DNA of 64,000 bases from Spirosoma sp. SC4-14 (GCF_037201965.1 NZ_CP147518.1:1177001-1241000), one strand, 5' to 3'; shown: positions 7,898-17,479, counted from the stretch's first letter. Notes: generated by a model not told the origin, from the sequence alone. Program-made: numbers and translations.

Positions 7898-8614
7898 CTA
7901 CTCCTCCCGGTAGGTAAGCTCAGCGCTCACAATGGCGTAGATCTTCTCCAGGTGGCCGCTGCGTTCGGCCACGTCCAGCCAACTTTCCCGATCCGATCGC
8001 TTATGGGCCCGGATGTTTACCCGATACAGGTAAAAAAGTCGGTCATAGACCCGTCGCCAGATGTCCTGCTGTTTGAGGTTGTTGACCCGGCAGTAGCCAT
8101 TGACAATGCGCTGGATCTTGATGCGGGTTGTTTCGATTGGCAGCGGCTCGGTGGAGCGGGGCACGTCGAGCAGCGAGCGGGCGGCCTGCTGCTGGGCATC
8201 GAGCACCTGTTTGAGTTGCTGCTCCAGATCGGCAAGGCGCTGTTCTTGATGACGTATATAATCACTCGGTAACGCCGTTAGTTGACGTAGCTTTTTTTCG
8301 GCATCGATGAAATACTGCCTGGCTTGTTTGCCTTTGGCGTTGCGTTCGACCATTGATAGCTCCTTAGCCATATCCAACGTCAAAGCATAATCCAATTCAG
8401 GGCGGCCCCCTAATGGGTTTTTCCCATTTTTGGGAAAAACCTCTAGAGTGGTTAATGAACTATAGTCCTGACCTTCCACAAAGCCAAACTCATTGATGCG
8501 CCGTTCGATCCAACTCGCAAACTTTGTTCTGACCTCTAAAAAAGCGTGCAGTTCACGGGCAGATACCACCGGCAAGCCTTGGCCGCCGGTGGTAATGGTG
8601 ATTAGTTCCTGCAT
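7898..8614 (-). CDS. AntA/AntB-type antirepressor
   Basis: The 238-residue protein has an N-terminal AntA/AntB domain (about residues 10-110): VVSARELHAFLEV, FASWIERRI, GQDYSS, the GGRP-YALTLDMAKELSM segment and the AR-YF motif. A coiled-coil segment rich in Gln (about 110-145) links it to a C-terminal part (about 160-238) reminiscent of phage Rha/ORF6C-type antirepressor tails. Such proteins relieve phage or plasmid repressors. Its start lies 4 bp after the stop of the RadC-like gene, so both probably form one operon ending at the iteron-like array. Confidence 0.82.
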   Translation of the reverse strand: MQELITITTGGQGLPVVSARELHAFLEVRTKFASWIERRINEFGFVEGQDYSSLTTLEVFPKNGKNPLGGRPELDYALTLDMAKELSMVERNAKGKQARQYFIDAEKKLRQLTALPSDYIRHQEQRLADLEQQLKQVLDAQQQAARSLLDVPRSTEPLPIETTRIKIQRIVNGYCRVNNLKQQDIWRRVYDRLFYLYRVNIRAHKRSDRESWLDVAERSGHLEKIYAIVSAELTYREE

Positions 8615-8617
8615 GAC

Positions 8618-9364
8618 TTAATGAGCCAGGGAAAAGGTTATTGCAGAAGGAAAATCCAGATAGTGCCGGTCAAGCTCGCTCTTCGTTACGCCATCATCCA
8701 GACCCCGCTCGCCGTGACTCCAGTAGGCGTAGCTCATATTCAGATCATCGAAGAACAATAGGTAATCGAGTAGCTCTACGCCAAACACCTCTAACCCCGC
8801 AGCCAGTCGGTTCATTTCCTGCGCTTCGAGCTTGCCGAGATGATGCTCGCTTGAGTGGCGGGTGGAGGCTAGCAAAACCCGGTCGGCATTCAGCGCCAGT
8901 GCCTGCTGCATCAGGGGCCGGGTTTCCGACTCATAGCAAACTAGCGTCGATTCTTCGGGAGCCAATCGGTCGGTGTAGGCCGCTAGCCAGACCAAACCCA
9001 CGATGGCCTCGCCCCGCAGCAGCAAACCGTAATGGGTCTCCTGGTAAGCGGCAACTTTGGGCGTGAAGGCTCTAAGCAGGGCGATACCGTCAAGCACCGT
9101 GTTGTAGTGTACGGGCTGGGCCTGTAGGCGCTGGGTTAACTGAGCGGCCAGATCGGCGGGATAAAGCCCGAAGAGGTCAGCGTACTGAATAATAAACTCC
9201 TCGGCGGAGATCAGCGGCCGGGCGCTGTTGGGTTGCCGATCGTACTCGACAAGTGAGCCCGCAGGGGTGTTTTGAGCCGTCTGGCCCCAATTTGTTGCGC
9301 AGCCGAAGCTGGCGGTGTACTTTTGCACCGTAAACATGAGAACGAAAGTTTGATTGTTGTACAT
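8618..9364 (-). CDS. RadC-like (JAB/MPN fold) protein with altered metal site
   Basis: I start the gene at 9364 (MYNNQ), where an AGAGGGG purine tract precedes the ATG; ATG at 9400 is possible. The last 95 residues follow RadC family order: RPLMQQALALNADRVLLA, then an HS-rich loop, then AAGLEVFGVELLDYLLFFDDLNMSY. RadC normally has HNHPSG plus a downstream Asp for zinc; here the loop reads TRHSSEHHLGKLE, so the JAMM site is altered. RadC-like proteins are common on mobile elements. The N-terminal 120 residues are unassigned. It precedes the AntA gene by 3 bp. Confidence 0.55.
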   Translation of the reverse strand: MYNNQTFVLMFTVQKYTASFGCATNWGQTAQNTPAGSLVEYDRQPNSARPLISAEEFIIQYADLFGLYPADLAAQLTQRLQAQPVHYNTVLDGIALLRAFTPKVAAYQETHYGLLLRGEAIVGLVWLAAYTDRLAPEESTLVCYESETRPLMQQALALNADRVLLASTRHSSEHHLGKLEAQEMNRLAAGLEVFGVELLDYLLFFDDLNMSYAYWSHGERGLDDGVTKSELDRHYLDFPSAITFSLAH

Positions 9365-9507
9365 CGCCCCTCTGCTGTCGTCTGCCAGGATTCTCAGCAT
9401 TGGGGTTTTTATTTGGGCTATCAATCAGTTTGCTTACTTCGCTAGACAACCTGCTTAAGGTACTATGTAGCTTTTCTGCCACTCATTGATAGTACAATAT
9501 TACACTA

Positions 9508-9561
9508 ACTTTCTATTTATAGCAAGTGTTATATCAAAAAAATATTCTATTTATAGAAAGT
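9508..9561. promoter_or_regulatory. Two palindromic operator candidates
   Basis: TTCTATTTATAGMAAGT occurs at 9511-9527 and 9545-9561, 34 bp apart, each centred on CTATTTATAG. They lie just ahead of the RadC-like/AntA operon. A similar CTTCTATATATGGCAAG at 9792-9808 lies ahead of the XRE gene, which suggests that XRE binds all three. Confidence 0.5.
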
Positions 9562-9756
9562 CACTTTTATCTGCATATCCAACGCATCCGCTACTCTTTT
9601 TAAAGTTTCAACTGTTAGGTTTTGCTTACCGCTTTCATACTTATTGACCGTAGGTTCACCAACTCCTATTTTCTCACCCAATTCTTTTTGGGTGAGCCCT
9701 TGTTCCATTCGAGCCTTCCTGATTAAACTGCCTATTTCGCTTCTAAAGGTTGCCAT
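9547..9756 (-). CDS. XRE-family helix-turn-helix regulator
   Basis: This 69-residue protein is almost entirely a Cro/CI-type HTH: LIRKARMEQGLTQKELGEKIGV followed by EPTVNKYESGKQ. Short XRE proteins act as repressors of mobile elements or as antitoxins. No partner toxin is adjacent. Downstream on the same strand are the RadC-like and AntA genes, and palindromic sites sit both in that gap and upstream of this gene, which fits a self-regulating repressor of the module with AntA as its antagonist (inference). Confidence 0.88.
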   Translation of the reverse strand: MATFRSEIGSLIRKARMEQGLTQKELGEKIGVGEPTVNKYESGKQNLTVETLKRVADALDMQIKVTFYK

Positions 9757-9960
9757 TCGAGTTGATTACGGGTATAAAGATAGTATTCTGGCTTCTATAT
9801 ATGGCAAGATACATTCGGTTTTCTAATAGATATGTGAATTCTTTTAGTTTTTGGCGAAATTTATCATTTGTCAGTAATAAATAACCGTTAAGGTAATAAG
9901 CGGATCCGGGTTACCCTATGACAGTAATCAACCAGCTAAAAGGGCAATAGAAACTACTGA

Positions 9961-10350
9961 TTAACTGCAACCAGAGGACGCGGCATTGCCTGTTCGGTTG
10001 TATGTCTGGTTATTGATTCACCGTGTCCGCGTCAACGGTTTGTTTCGGCTACGCAGCTAAAAAATCTGTATAACACCGACCGCCAATCGTTCGACAACTT
10101 AGCAGGGCGGTTTCTGACAGACAAACAGGCCAGGGCCGAGCTCGACAACCAATGCTATTACATGGCTCATAACAACCGCAACACCTACACCAATCAATTC
10201 AATAATCCGCTACGAATGGTAAAGAAGTATCAGCGTAGTGAGTCAAGACAAATGTTGCTCTTTCCCGTTAGTCAGATGGTTAAACTCACTGACAACACAC
10301 AGGCGGGGATTGAGTACCGGAAAGGAACGTGGCACGAAGTAGAGTTTTAA
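9961..10350 (+). pseudogene. Gene remnant, unknown family
   Basis: A frame is open from the stop just before 9961 to TAA at 10348, but no good ATG exists before 10162. From about 10030 on, the translation reads like protein (ATQLKNLYNTDRQSFDNLAG). Before that, a different frame reads better (LQPEDAALPVRLYVWLLIHRV), which suggests a frameshift and a lost 5' end. I do not recognise the family. Confidence 0.3.
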
Positions 10351-10364
10351 GCTATTGTCCCAAA

Positions 10365-11414
10365 TCAAGCAAATGCAGGATGCTGTTTATAGGCGTTCAA
10401 CTGTTCTACGGCTATGGCCACATGGCGTTCCTTGATTAATCGTTTCTTACGGTCTGACCAATTTTGTAGACGTGCAAACACGTCTTCAACCGATGTAATT
10501 CCTTCCTGTGCCTGAATAAAATCGACCGACGCTAATACTTCCAGCGATAGGGCCGACTGAAAACCAGTAATTAACGTCAGTAGATTCTTGAGCCGTTGAC
10601 GCTGTTCGGGCTGTAGGCTGTTATTAACGTAATCCCTTACTTCATCTAATTTATCATAGCGTAGCTGGAGCGATTCAAACGCCTTTATTTCGTTTTGCTC
10701 CATACCCATCATGTAAACCCCATTCAACTTGTATAATACGTGCCCTACTTCACTGGCATAAGGCCCGTAGTGATGAGGTTTAAAATTGAGCCGCAAATTT
10801 TCGCCTAGCCGTTGAAGAAAATAGGCTAATTTGTTGGCGACAAACAGGCTCGCGTGTTCTCCCATACTTTCATACGCAAACAGCGCATAGAGCAACATGG
10901 CCCGTGCGGGCGAGAGTTGGACCGTTTTTTTAGTTTCCTGTTTCTGTAAAACCTGTTTAATGGCTTCGTTTGGCTCGAAAATAAATACCTCAATCGGTAA
11001 ACTACCTAAGTATTGTTCCATCATTGGGCGTACTTTCTCCCACTTTAATCCACCATTGCCACATCCTAACGGCGGAATAGCAATACGTTGAATCGTTTCC
11101 TGTTCAATAACACGAACCAATTCCTGTAGACCGGCCTCAATGTATGCGTAGCTCGAACGCTGTTTCCAATCGGTCTTGGTAGGAAAATTGATAATTATCT
11201 TCTCACCATTGATTGAGGTTTCCCGTACTACCAATAATTTCCCCGGCTGAAGTTCCCCCGTCTTACAGGCATCTTTATAGCGTTTGAAGTTGAGCGGAAA
11301 ACGTTCTTTAAACTGTAAGGCAATACCTTTCCCCATGACCCCCACCGTATTAACGGTATTAACGAGTGCCTGAGCATCGGAGCTTAATAGATCGCCTGTT
11401 ATAAAATGAATCAT
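10365..11414 (-). CDS. darG: DarG antitoxin (macro-domain ADP-ribosyl glycohydrolase)
   Basis: The 349-residue protein starts with a macro domain (about 1-150): GDLLSSDAQALVNTVNTVGVMGKGIALQFK binds ADP-ribose, and IPPLGCGNGGLKW is the second loop. The remaining 195 residues match the C-terminal region that in DarG proteins binds and blocks DarT. DarG removes ADP-ribose from thymidine in single-stranded DNA. The gene starts on the last base of the darT stop (TAATG overlap), the classic coupled toxin-antitoxin layout. Length and order match known DarTG systems. The call is strong. Confidence 0.92.
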   Translation of the reverse strand: MIHFITGDLLSSDAQALVNTVNTVGVMGKGIALQFKERFPLNFKRYKDACKTGELQPGKLLVVRETSINGEKIIINFPTKTDWKQRSSYAYIEAGLQELVRVIEQETIQRIAIPPLGCGNGGLKWEKVRPMMEQYLGSLPIEVFIFEPNEAIKQVLQKQETKKTVQLSPARAMLLYALFAYESMGEHASLFVANKLAYFLQRLGENLRLNFKPHHYGPYASEVGHVLYKLNGVYMMGMEQNEIKAFESLQLRYDKLDEVRDYVNNSLQPEQRQRLKNLLTLITGFQSALSLEVLASVDFIQAQEGITSVEDVFARLQNWSDRKKRLIKERHVAIAVEQLNAYKQHPAFA

Positions 11415-12058
11415 TAGTAATAAAACCTGTTACCTGGGTTGATATACACGGGAATGGAACGCCCTTCCTGTTTTAAGAATCCGTTTACAAAATCAGCTTT
11501 TTCCTTATTGAAAACAACAATTGCATCAATCAGGTTTGCCGTAACTTGCTCATAAACAAGAAATTCAGCCTGTTTGCGTCGTTGCCGGTCAAAATCGTCT
11601 TCTATATTATGCCAATATTTTGCTTTGACAACCTCCCAATCTATCTTGTCCAAATCGTCGAGCGATTGATAAAAAACGGTTAGCCTGTCTTTAGCCTGTC
11701 CATCGGTAAATACAAAACGTAGTCCGGCCTTTACTATACTGTCTACTTTGCAGCTTATGTAAATTATTTCTTCCTGTGGTCGTTTTGTAATGCCTCTATA
11801 TCCCGTTTTAATGTTCAACAACATTGGCGACAAAGGACCAAAGTAGAACGGCACGTAGTCACCCAAATTGCCGTAGTTTTCCAATGGTACTGGGTACTCA
11901 TGCCTATCCTGAGTTAATTGGCTATCACCAATGAATATATAATTGGGGTCTGCTGGGATAGTACGGCGGCAAAACATACCGTGACGTATTATGTCAGGTA
12001 AATTCTGTTCATGCACTATACGATGTATCCAGACAGGTTCAGGAACTGGGAACGACAT
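11414..12058 (-). CDS. darT: DarT single-stranded DNA ADP-ribosyltransferase toxin
   Basis: The 214-residue protein shows DarT landmarks: an N-terminal HRIVHEQNLPDIIRHGM segment for NAD binding, DYVPFYFGPLSPML, and a likely catalytic Glu at residue 165 in KQAEFLVYE. DarT modifies thymidine bases in a sequence-specific way and acts as a phage-defence or toxin enzyme. It is followed by darG with a one-base overlap. The type IIG enzyme gene ends 124 bp upstream on the same strand, so the genes may be co-expressed or darT may have its own promoter in the gap. Confidence 0.92.
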   Translation of the reverse strand: MSFPVPEPVWIHRIVHEQNLPDIIRHGMFCRRTIPADPNYIFIGDSQLTQDRHEYPVPLENYGNLGDYVPFYFGPLSPMLLNIKTGYRGITKRPQEEIIYISCKVDSIVKAGLRFVFTDGQAKDRLTVFYQSLDDLDKIDWEVVKAKYWHNIEDDFDRQRRKQAEFLVYEQVTANLIDAIVVFNKEKADFVNGFLKQEGRSIPVYINPGNRFYY

Positions 12059-12182
12059 TATACCTTATGACCAATTCAACTGCTAAATTAAGACTCTTGA
12101 CCCTATATTGAGCTTATAATTTATTCTAACATAGCCGGAACTGAGCGCTACGAAATCGGAAATAACTAACTGCTACCTTGTT

Positions 12183-15100
12183 TTACCGCCCCTCCAAAAT
12201 AGCTATTTCTTCATCTGTCAACCCGTACAGTTCATACACTAACTTATCAATTTCAGATTCCAGGGCTGACGTATCGGCGGCAGGGTCGACGGCTTTGGCG
12301 GTTAGAATTTGATCGACATAACATTCTGCATTTACTTTTTGAGCATTTGTAGCAGAAGGAATTGGAATTTGCTCAACGTACTGTTTAAAAAACCTTAAAT
12401 ACCCTCCGCGAATTGCTGTTGAGAGGTTAATATAGAAGTGTAAAACAGTATTCGAGTTCAGTAAAGCCAATAAGTACTTATCGTCTTTTGGTATAAAGTA
12501 GGCTGTATTTACACAATAACTACCCAGTTCATCATAGATGGCTTGCACTCTGATACCTATGTCAGGAAAAGTGATTTTGTTCACTTCGAACTCATTGTAA
12601 TAATCACAGGCTCGTAACTCCCACCAGTACTCACCCTTATCAGATCGAATCTTTGCTTTTGCTTCAAAGGGTTTTAACCATTCATAAATGGCTGAATAAT
12701 TATTTTTAAACCATAACTCCGGCTCTATACCTTGTCGCTTTTGGTTGGTAATTCCTTTTTCAAGAAGTATTAAATACTTGTCAACAGTAGGCGTTTGATA
12801 CCGTTTTATGTCTCGTCCTGCCAGAAATGGCTTAATTATCTCGGCGCTACGTGGGTCTTCAGCAATCAATCTGTCTTTCGTGGCGGCATCAATCACAAAG
12901 GCTTCATTGAGTCCAGTCTTAATCCCATAATAAATTTTGCCATTCACATAGTCACCAAGAGACTTACCCGTTGCCCGCAGCTTGTCCATAAGCTGTAGGG
13001 TGGCCTGATTGGTCAGTTGCCAACCTTCATCCTGTAATGTATCGTTGCTGACCCCAAAACGATTACTCAGAATGTAATTCGCTAATCCATCAGGATAAGT
13101 TAACGTATCAATTTGCGCTACTTGAAACGAAGCCATTACCGACGTATTACGTATACTCAGAATACTTGGATAGGTCGTAGCTTCCTCAAAAACGGCTAGA
13201 TCGCCAAAGTCAGCAATTTGCTCAATTGCCAGGGTTTTGAGCCATTTACGCAGACTTAACCCGTACCCCGCTCTCATCCATTTGTTAGGAATAATGAAAA
13301 CGAACTGACCGTTTGGCCGCAAAATGCGTAATCCATGCTCAATAAACATGACGTATAAATCAGCCGTCCCCGCATAAGTCTTTGGAAAGTCTTTTTTCAG
13401 TAGCTCTTTCGATTCACCTAGTTCTTCTTGTCGGATATACGGCGGATTACCAATAACAGCGTCAAAACCAATGTAGTTACCTTTTTCGTCCAGCACTTCG
13501 GGAAACTCAAAACGCCATTCAAACGAGCCCCGATACAGGGCGTTGTTTTCAATGTCGGCAATGTCGGCCTCAGCCTGTTCAATCAACTTATCGAACCGTT
13601 TCTTTTCAACCTCAACCAGTTTTGGGTCTTTAATGGCATTGCCGAAAATATCAGTATTGATGTCGAGCAAGGCCCGTTTGCCCCGTAAATCAGCCAGTTT
13701 CTTACGGCGTGGGTCGCGGTTAATAACGGTTTCGCGGAACTGGTTTTTGATCTCGTTAATGAACCGTAATAGTTCGGCTTTGGCATCCTTGCTACGTTCG
13801 TCTTTGTAGGCTTTAACTGTATTCTTATAGGTCTGAATATTGAACTTCTGTTTCCTGAATACGTCGCTAAGGTCTTCGGTCAGACTGAATTTGCTTAACA
13901 AACTATTACCCTGCTTGATGTTAATATCAATGTTGGGTAGCGTTTCCAGTTCCGTAAAATCTGATTCGTCGGTATAGTAGGCGTTTTTCAGTAGCTCAAT
14001 CCAGAGCCGCAACCGGCATATTTTAACCGAGTTCGGGTTTATATCAACTCCAAACAGGCAATTTTCAATGATGGTCTGTTTTTCCTGAAACAGCGTTTTT
14101 TGTATGCGTTGGCGTTCGGCGGTTGGTTTGCTGGTTGCCGCCTGTAACTGATAAACGAAAGGTTCGTCGTCTTCATCCTGCACCAATAGTTCATCGTTCA
14201 GAATGCTAACGGTATAGCCTTTGAGCCGTTTGCCGGTTTCGTCCTGCAATACGCGCAAATCGGACTTAATGGCAATGATTTCGTTTAGGGCCGATACCAG
14301 AAAATGCCCTGAACCAACGGCCGGATCACAGATATGTAAGTTGTTAATAAGGGCGTTGGCTTCGTCACGGTCGAGGTCTTTGTTTTCCAGATCGGCAAAG
14401 TCCTCACACATCCAGCCTTTTGCCTCATTGAACTTCTGCACTACGGCTTTTCGTATGGTTTCGCGGCACATATACTCAGTGATGAAACCGGGCGTATAGA
14501 ACGAACCATCTTTGTAGCCGTTAATCTTTTCAAAAATCAACCCTAACACACTGGCATTAATCAACGTCCGGTTTTTCTCCTGTATATCTTCCCGACTTTC
14601 AGACGCAAAATCGTAGGCATCCAGAAAGGCAAACAGGTAAGTCATCGTACCTAATTCGCTCGTGCGTTTATAGGCCGGGTTATCTTTCAGGACGCTTTTC
14701 GGATACAACGGTAAGTTCAGGCTGTCATCTAAACCGTTTATATTAATCGTTGCGTCTTCCAGTTCGGTAATCTCAAACAGGGAGCTATTCAGATAAGGAA
14801 CCCGCCCAAACTTAGCCTGTATAGACGCTTGCCGTTCCTGTGGTTTCTTAGCTAGTACGCGAAAGAACAGTTTATAGAGTTCGTCAAAATCGGTCAGCGC
14901 ATCAGGATTCAAAAACGAGTAATCACGGTTGCCATTGTGATACTTGACCAATTGCGATTCCAGTAGTTTCAGAAACAGAACCCGATTGACCCACGTAATA
15001 CAGAGTTCCAGCGCAACACTGAACAATTGTTCTTCTTTAGTTGCGCCGTATTGTGCTTTGTCGTGTAAATGAGCGAGTTTATTGGCCGTATCTAGTTCAA

Positions 15101-15986
15101 TGATCGTGTTTTCGAGCAATGAGCCTTCATCCCGCTTGCCCACTTCTTTACGGCGAATTACTTTTTTGCCACCCTCCTTTATTTCTTCTAACCCGATGAG
15201 GTGCAATAGTTCGGCGTAGAACTTTGGATTGAGTTTATTGCTATCGGTTGCCGCTGGCAGTTTCAGCAGATGCGTAGGCGAAAGAACTTTATAGAGCGAC
15301 AATAGCCCCTTATCATTAACCTTGTCGGCATCGGCTACAATTTTCTGAAAGTTGCGTAGGTCAAAGTAGGTGAATGCTATTTCGTCAGCATCAGGTTTAT
15401 TAGCTAGTTCAGCCAGGAACGGTTTAATAATTTCATTGTAAAACAACTCATTGTTCTTACTGACCTTTTGACCCGATGCCCAGGCTTTGTATTCTTTGGC
15501 TAAATGGCTGTTACGGTAGAATAGACGGTCAATCAGTGCCGCGTCGAAAATAAACCACTCATACACGTTGGTAATGACACAGTGCCGAATATCGCTGTTT
15601 TTGGCCCGTTCCCGTTCCTGAAAGTAGTATAGTAGAAGTTCGTGAAAGGCTTTAGCGTTGAGGTTTTGGCGCGTAATCATTTCGCCTTTGTTGGCGGGGC
15701 GTTTCATCTCAAATAAGACGCCTGCCTGTGTGGTCGCGTCTTTGCCTAAGTGAATGACAAAATCTGTTTTGCCTTTTGGGGCCACTACGTGAGCATCTTT
15801 GTAATAGACTTCTTTCAGAAAGTCCATCAAATGATCTTTTACGTTTTCCTCACTCTCCTTTTCGTTAATGTGGTTAAAGAGTTTGAGAAATTGAGCCTTA
15901 AAGTGTTCAATCTGTTCGCGGGGAGCTGGTTGAAGGCGGTAGGTTTTTTCAAGAGATTCGGTAGGTGTGAGGGCTTTAAGGTGCAT
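12183..15986 (-). CDS. Type IIG restriction enzyme / N6-adenine methyltransferase (Eco57I-like)
   Basis: This 1267-residue single-chain enzyme has a PD-(D/E)XK nuclease motif near the N-terminus (D75 and E93-M-K95 in TDFVIHLG and VLFEMKRP). The methyltransferase core has motif I DPAVGSGHFLV near residue 552 and motif IV NPPY near residue 845, which mark an adenine-N6 methylase. A TaqI/Eco57I-type C-terminal specificity region (YYGIKTGLNEAFVI, LAGRDIKRY) probably sets the target site. Such enzymes cut and methylate with one polypeptide. It lies between an Mrr-type endonuclease and DarTG, all on the reverse strand, forming a defence cluster. The target cannot be read from sequence. Confidence 0.9.
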   Translation of the reverse strand: MHLKALTPTESLEKTYRLQPAPREQIEHFKAQFLKLFNHINEKESEENVKDHLMDFLKEVYYKDAHVVAPKGKTDFVIHLGKDATTQAGVLFEMKRPANKGEMITRQNLNAKAFHELLLYYFQERERAKNSDIRHCVITNVYEWFIFDAALIDRLFYRNSHLAKEYKAWASGQKVSKNNELFYNEIIKPFLAELANKPDADEIAFTYFDLRNFQKIVADADKVNDKGLLSLYKVLSPTHLLKLPAATDSNKLNPKFYAELLHLIGLEEIKEGGKKVIRRKEVGKRDEGSLLENTIIELDTANKLAHLHDKAQYGATKEEQLFSVALELCITWVNRVLFLKLLESQLVKYHNGNRDYSFLNPDALTDFDELYKLFFRVLAKKPQERQASIQAKFGRVPYLNSSLFEITELEDATININGLDDSLNLPLYPKSVLKDNPAYKRTSELGTMTYLFAFLDAYDFASESREDIQEKNRTLINASVLGLIFEKINGYKDGSFYTPGFITEYMCRETIRKAVVQKFNEAKGWMCEDFADLENKDLDRDEANALINNLHICDPAVGSGHFLVSALNEIIAIKSDLRVLQDETGKRLKGYTVSILNDELLVQDEDDEPFVYQLQAATSKPTAERQRIQKTLFQEKQTIIENCLFGVDINPNSVKICRLRLWIELLKNAYYTDESDFTELETLPNIDINIKQGNSLLSKFSLTEDLSDVFRKQKFNIQTYKNTVKAYKDERSKDAKAELLRFINEIKNQFRETVINRDPRRKKLADLRGKRALLDINTDIFGNAIKDPKLVEVEKKRFDKLIEQAEADIADIENNALYRGSFEWRFEFPEVLDEKGNYIGFDAVIGNPPYIRQEELGESKELLKKDFPKTYAGTADLYVMFIEHGLRILRPNGQFVFIIPNKWMRAGYGLSLRKWLKTLAIEQIADFGDLAVFEEATTYPSILSIRNTSVMASFQVAQIDTLTYPDGLANYILSNRFGVSNDTLQDEGWQLTNQATLQLMDKLRATGKSLGDYVNGKIYYGIKTGLNEAFVIDAATKDRLIAEDPRSAEIIKPFLAGRDIKRYQTPTVDKYLILLEKGITNQKRQGIEPELWFKNNYSAIYEWLKPFEAKAKIRSDKGEYWWELRACDYYNEFEVNKITFPDIGIRVQAIYDELGSYCVNTAYFIPKDDKYLLALLNSNTVLHFYINLSTAIRGGYLRFFKQYVEQIPIPSATNAQKVNAECYVDQILTAKAVDPAADTSALESEIDKLVYELYGLTDEEIAILEGR

Positions 15987-16297
15987 GGTGTATTGCTGTT
16001 AGGACAGGCAATTAACGCACAGTCAGGCAATCAAACAAACGTCATTTGTTTGTCTTGGGGAGGGGTGGTAAAATCTCGAAGGCAAGAGCGTTATGAACCG
16101 CTGACCTAGCCCAAAAACTCGCTGTCAAAATTCAGGGGGCATTTTATGTTTACAAACTATGTCCTTACCCCGTTTGGTGAGCTGTCCAGATCATAAAACC
16201 TCCTCTTTTAACAAGTTCTAGCTCTTTCCAACAATATGCAATACGGATTCAGTAACCTGCCATGTGTGCTAGTTAGAAGCAATGCCTGGCATTTTCC
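15987..16297. other. Intergenic stretch without recognised feature
   Basis: This gap separates the type IIG gene from the Mrr-type gene. I see no convincing gene, tRNA or repeat. It must hold the type IIG promoter unless transcription comes from the Mrr-type gene. Confidence 0.5.
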
Positions 16298-17266
16298 TCA
16301 AGCCAGAATCAAGCCTACTTTCAGGTGCAGCCGCTCTTTAAACTCATCCGGGATGTCGGCCCAGTGCTCGGTGAGCAGGTCGACCAACTGACGGCCGTTC
16401 ACGGTACCGATGCGGGGAAAACCGGCCTCGGTCGCTATATCCAAAGCGGAGGAATGAAAAGTAGCGGTTGTCACAAACGCCCCCTGCGCCCCGGCCGGTA
16501 TGCTCGAGCGTAACGCTTTTACCTCTCTGGCACTGATCTTCGCACTGAGCTGGTAGCGTTTGACCTGAACGATTAACTGAATGCGAGCCATATTGGCCAC
16601 GTTGAGCAGGCCCCGTACATCAACTCCGCCGTCGTGCGGCTGGCCGGTATGCTGAGCCTCAAAACCGATGGCTGTCAGTAAGTGCATGATCAGCAATTCA
16701 AATTCAGTGGGATCGAGTTCAAGCAGGCGCTTTAGGACCTGTTCGGTGTGGTCATGCGTTTGCTCCAGGACGACTGGTGAGGCCAGATCGCTCCGGTTAA
16801 TGGCTTCGAAAAACTCGGCATCGTTACTTATCTGAAATACCGTCAGGCTGGAGCCAAGCGTATTCTGCATGGGAATAGATAGCGTACTACGTCGCAGCAC
16901 CCCCGGCGACCACCTGACTCGCTTTCGCTGCGTAAAAGGGCATCCGTCGGCATCGGTTCCCAGGAAATAAGGGTTCGCTTCAACCTGGCCGTAATGCAGG
17001 ATACTTGTATCAGCAGCGGGCGTAATGACATAATCACCGGGTTTAATGTCAAACAGAAAGCGGGATACCTGACCGGCTTGTTGACCCAGAACAAGATTAC
17101 TGGTCAGTTGCGGATTGGCGTCCCTACAGCGCTGCCGAATTTCCTCCCGATCGTTTACCTGGGACAAGTCCTGGCCGTTTAGCCAGCCAATAGCAACATA
17201 CGCTCCCTGCAAGAAATGACTAGTGTATTGGCCGTACATGGCACGAACACAGTAAACGTTAGGCAT
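16298..17266 (-). CDS. Mrr-type restriction endonuclease with N-terminal sensing domain
   Basis: The 322-residue protein has a C-terminal Mrr_cat domain (about residues 185-310): LDPTEFELLIMHLLTAIGFEA, then DGGVDVRG and LIVQVKRY, the PD-(D/E)XK triad in its Mrr form with Gln in place of Glu. The N-terminal half (IKPGDYVITPAADTSILHYG) resembles the DNA- or nucleotide-sensing half found in similar stand-alone Mrr proteins. Mrr enzymes cleave modified foreign DNA. It leads the reverse-strand defence group Mrr, type IIG, DarT, DarG. The catalytic assignment is strong; the modified substrate is unknown. Confidence 0.85.
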   Translation of the reverse strand: MPNVYCVRAMYGQYTSHFLQGAYVAIGWLNGQDLSQVNDREEIRQRCRDANPQLTSNLVLGQQAGQVSRFLFDIKPGDYVITPAADTSILHYGQVEANPYFLGTDADGCPFTQRKRVRWSPGVLRRSTLSIPMQNTLGSSLTVFQISNDAEFFEAINRSDLASPVVLEQTHDHTEQVLKRLLELDPTEFELLIMHLLTAIGFEAQHTGQPHDGGVDVRGLLNVANMARIQLIVQVKRYQLSAKISAREVKALRSSIPAGAQGAFVTTATFHSSALDIATEAGFPRIGTVNGRQLVDLLTEHWADIPDEFKERLHLKVGLILA

Positions 17267-17479
17267 ACGGCGGGAAAAGGTTCAAGATGTGACTATACGT
17301 TAAAGGCAATAAAAGGTGATCAACTACTTGCCGGTAGTAGATCTCGTTCTTTTACTATACTTTACGGTAGTTTATTGACCTTTACCCGCTTGGCGGCATT
17401 ACTGAGATTACCAGCCAAGTAATAAGCCATAAGTTTTCGGCTGCTAGGACGTAACCAACTAGCTACGTAACCGCTATTT

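Noticed and set aside
17216..17422. 68-residue forward frame upstream of the Mrr gene
   Set aside because: It overlaps the Mrr start in antisense and has no protein-like pattern.
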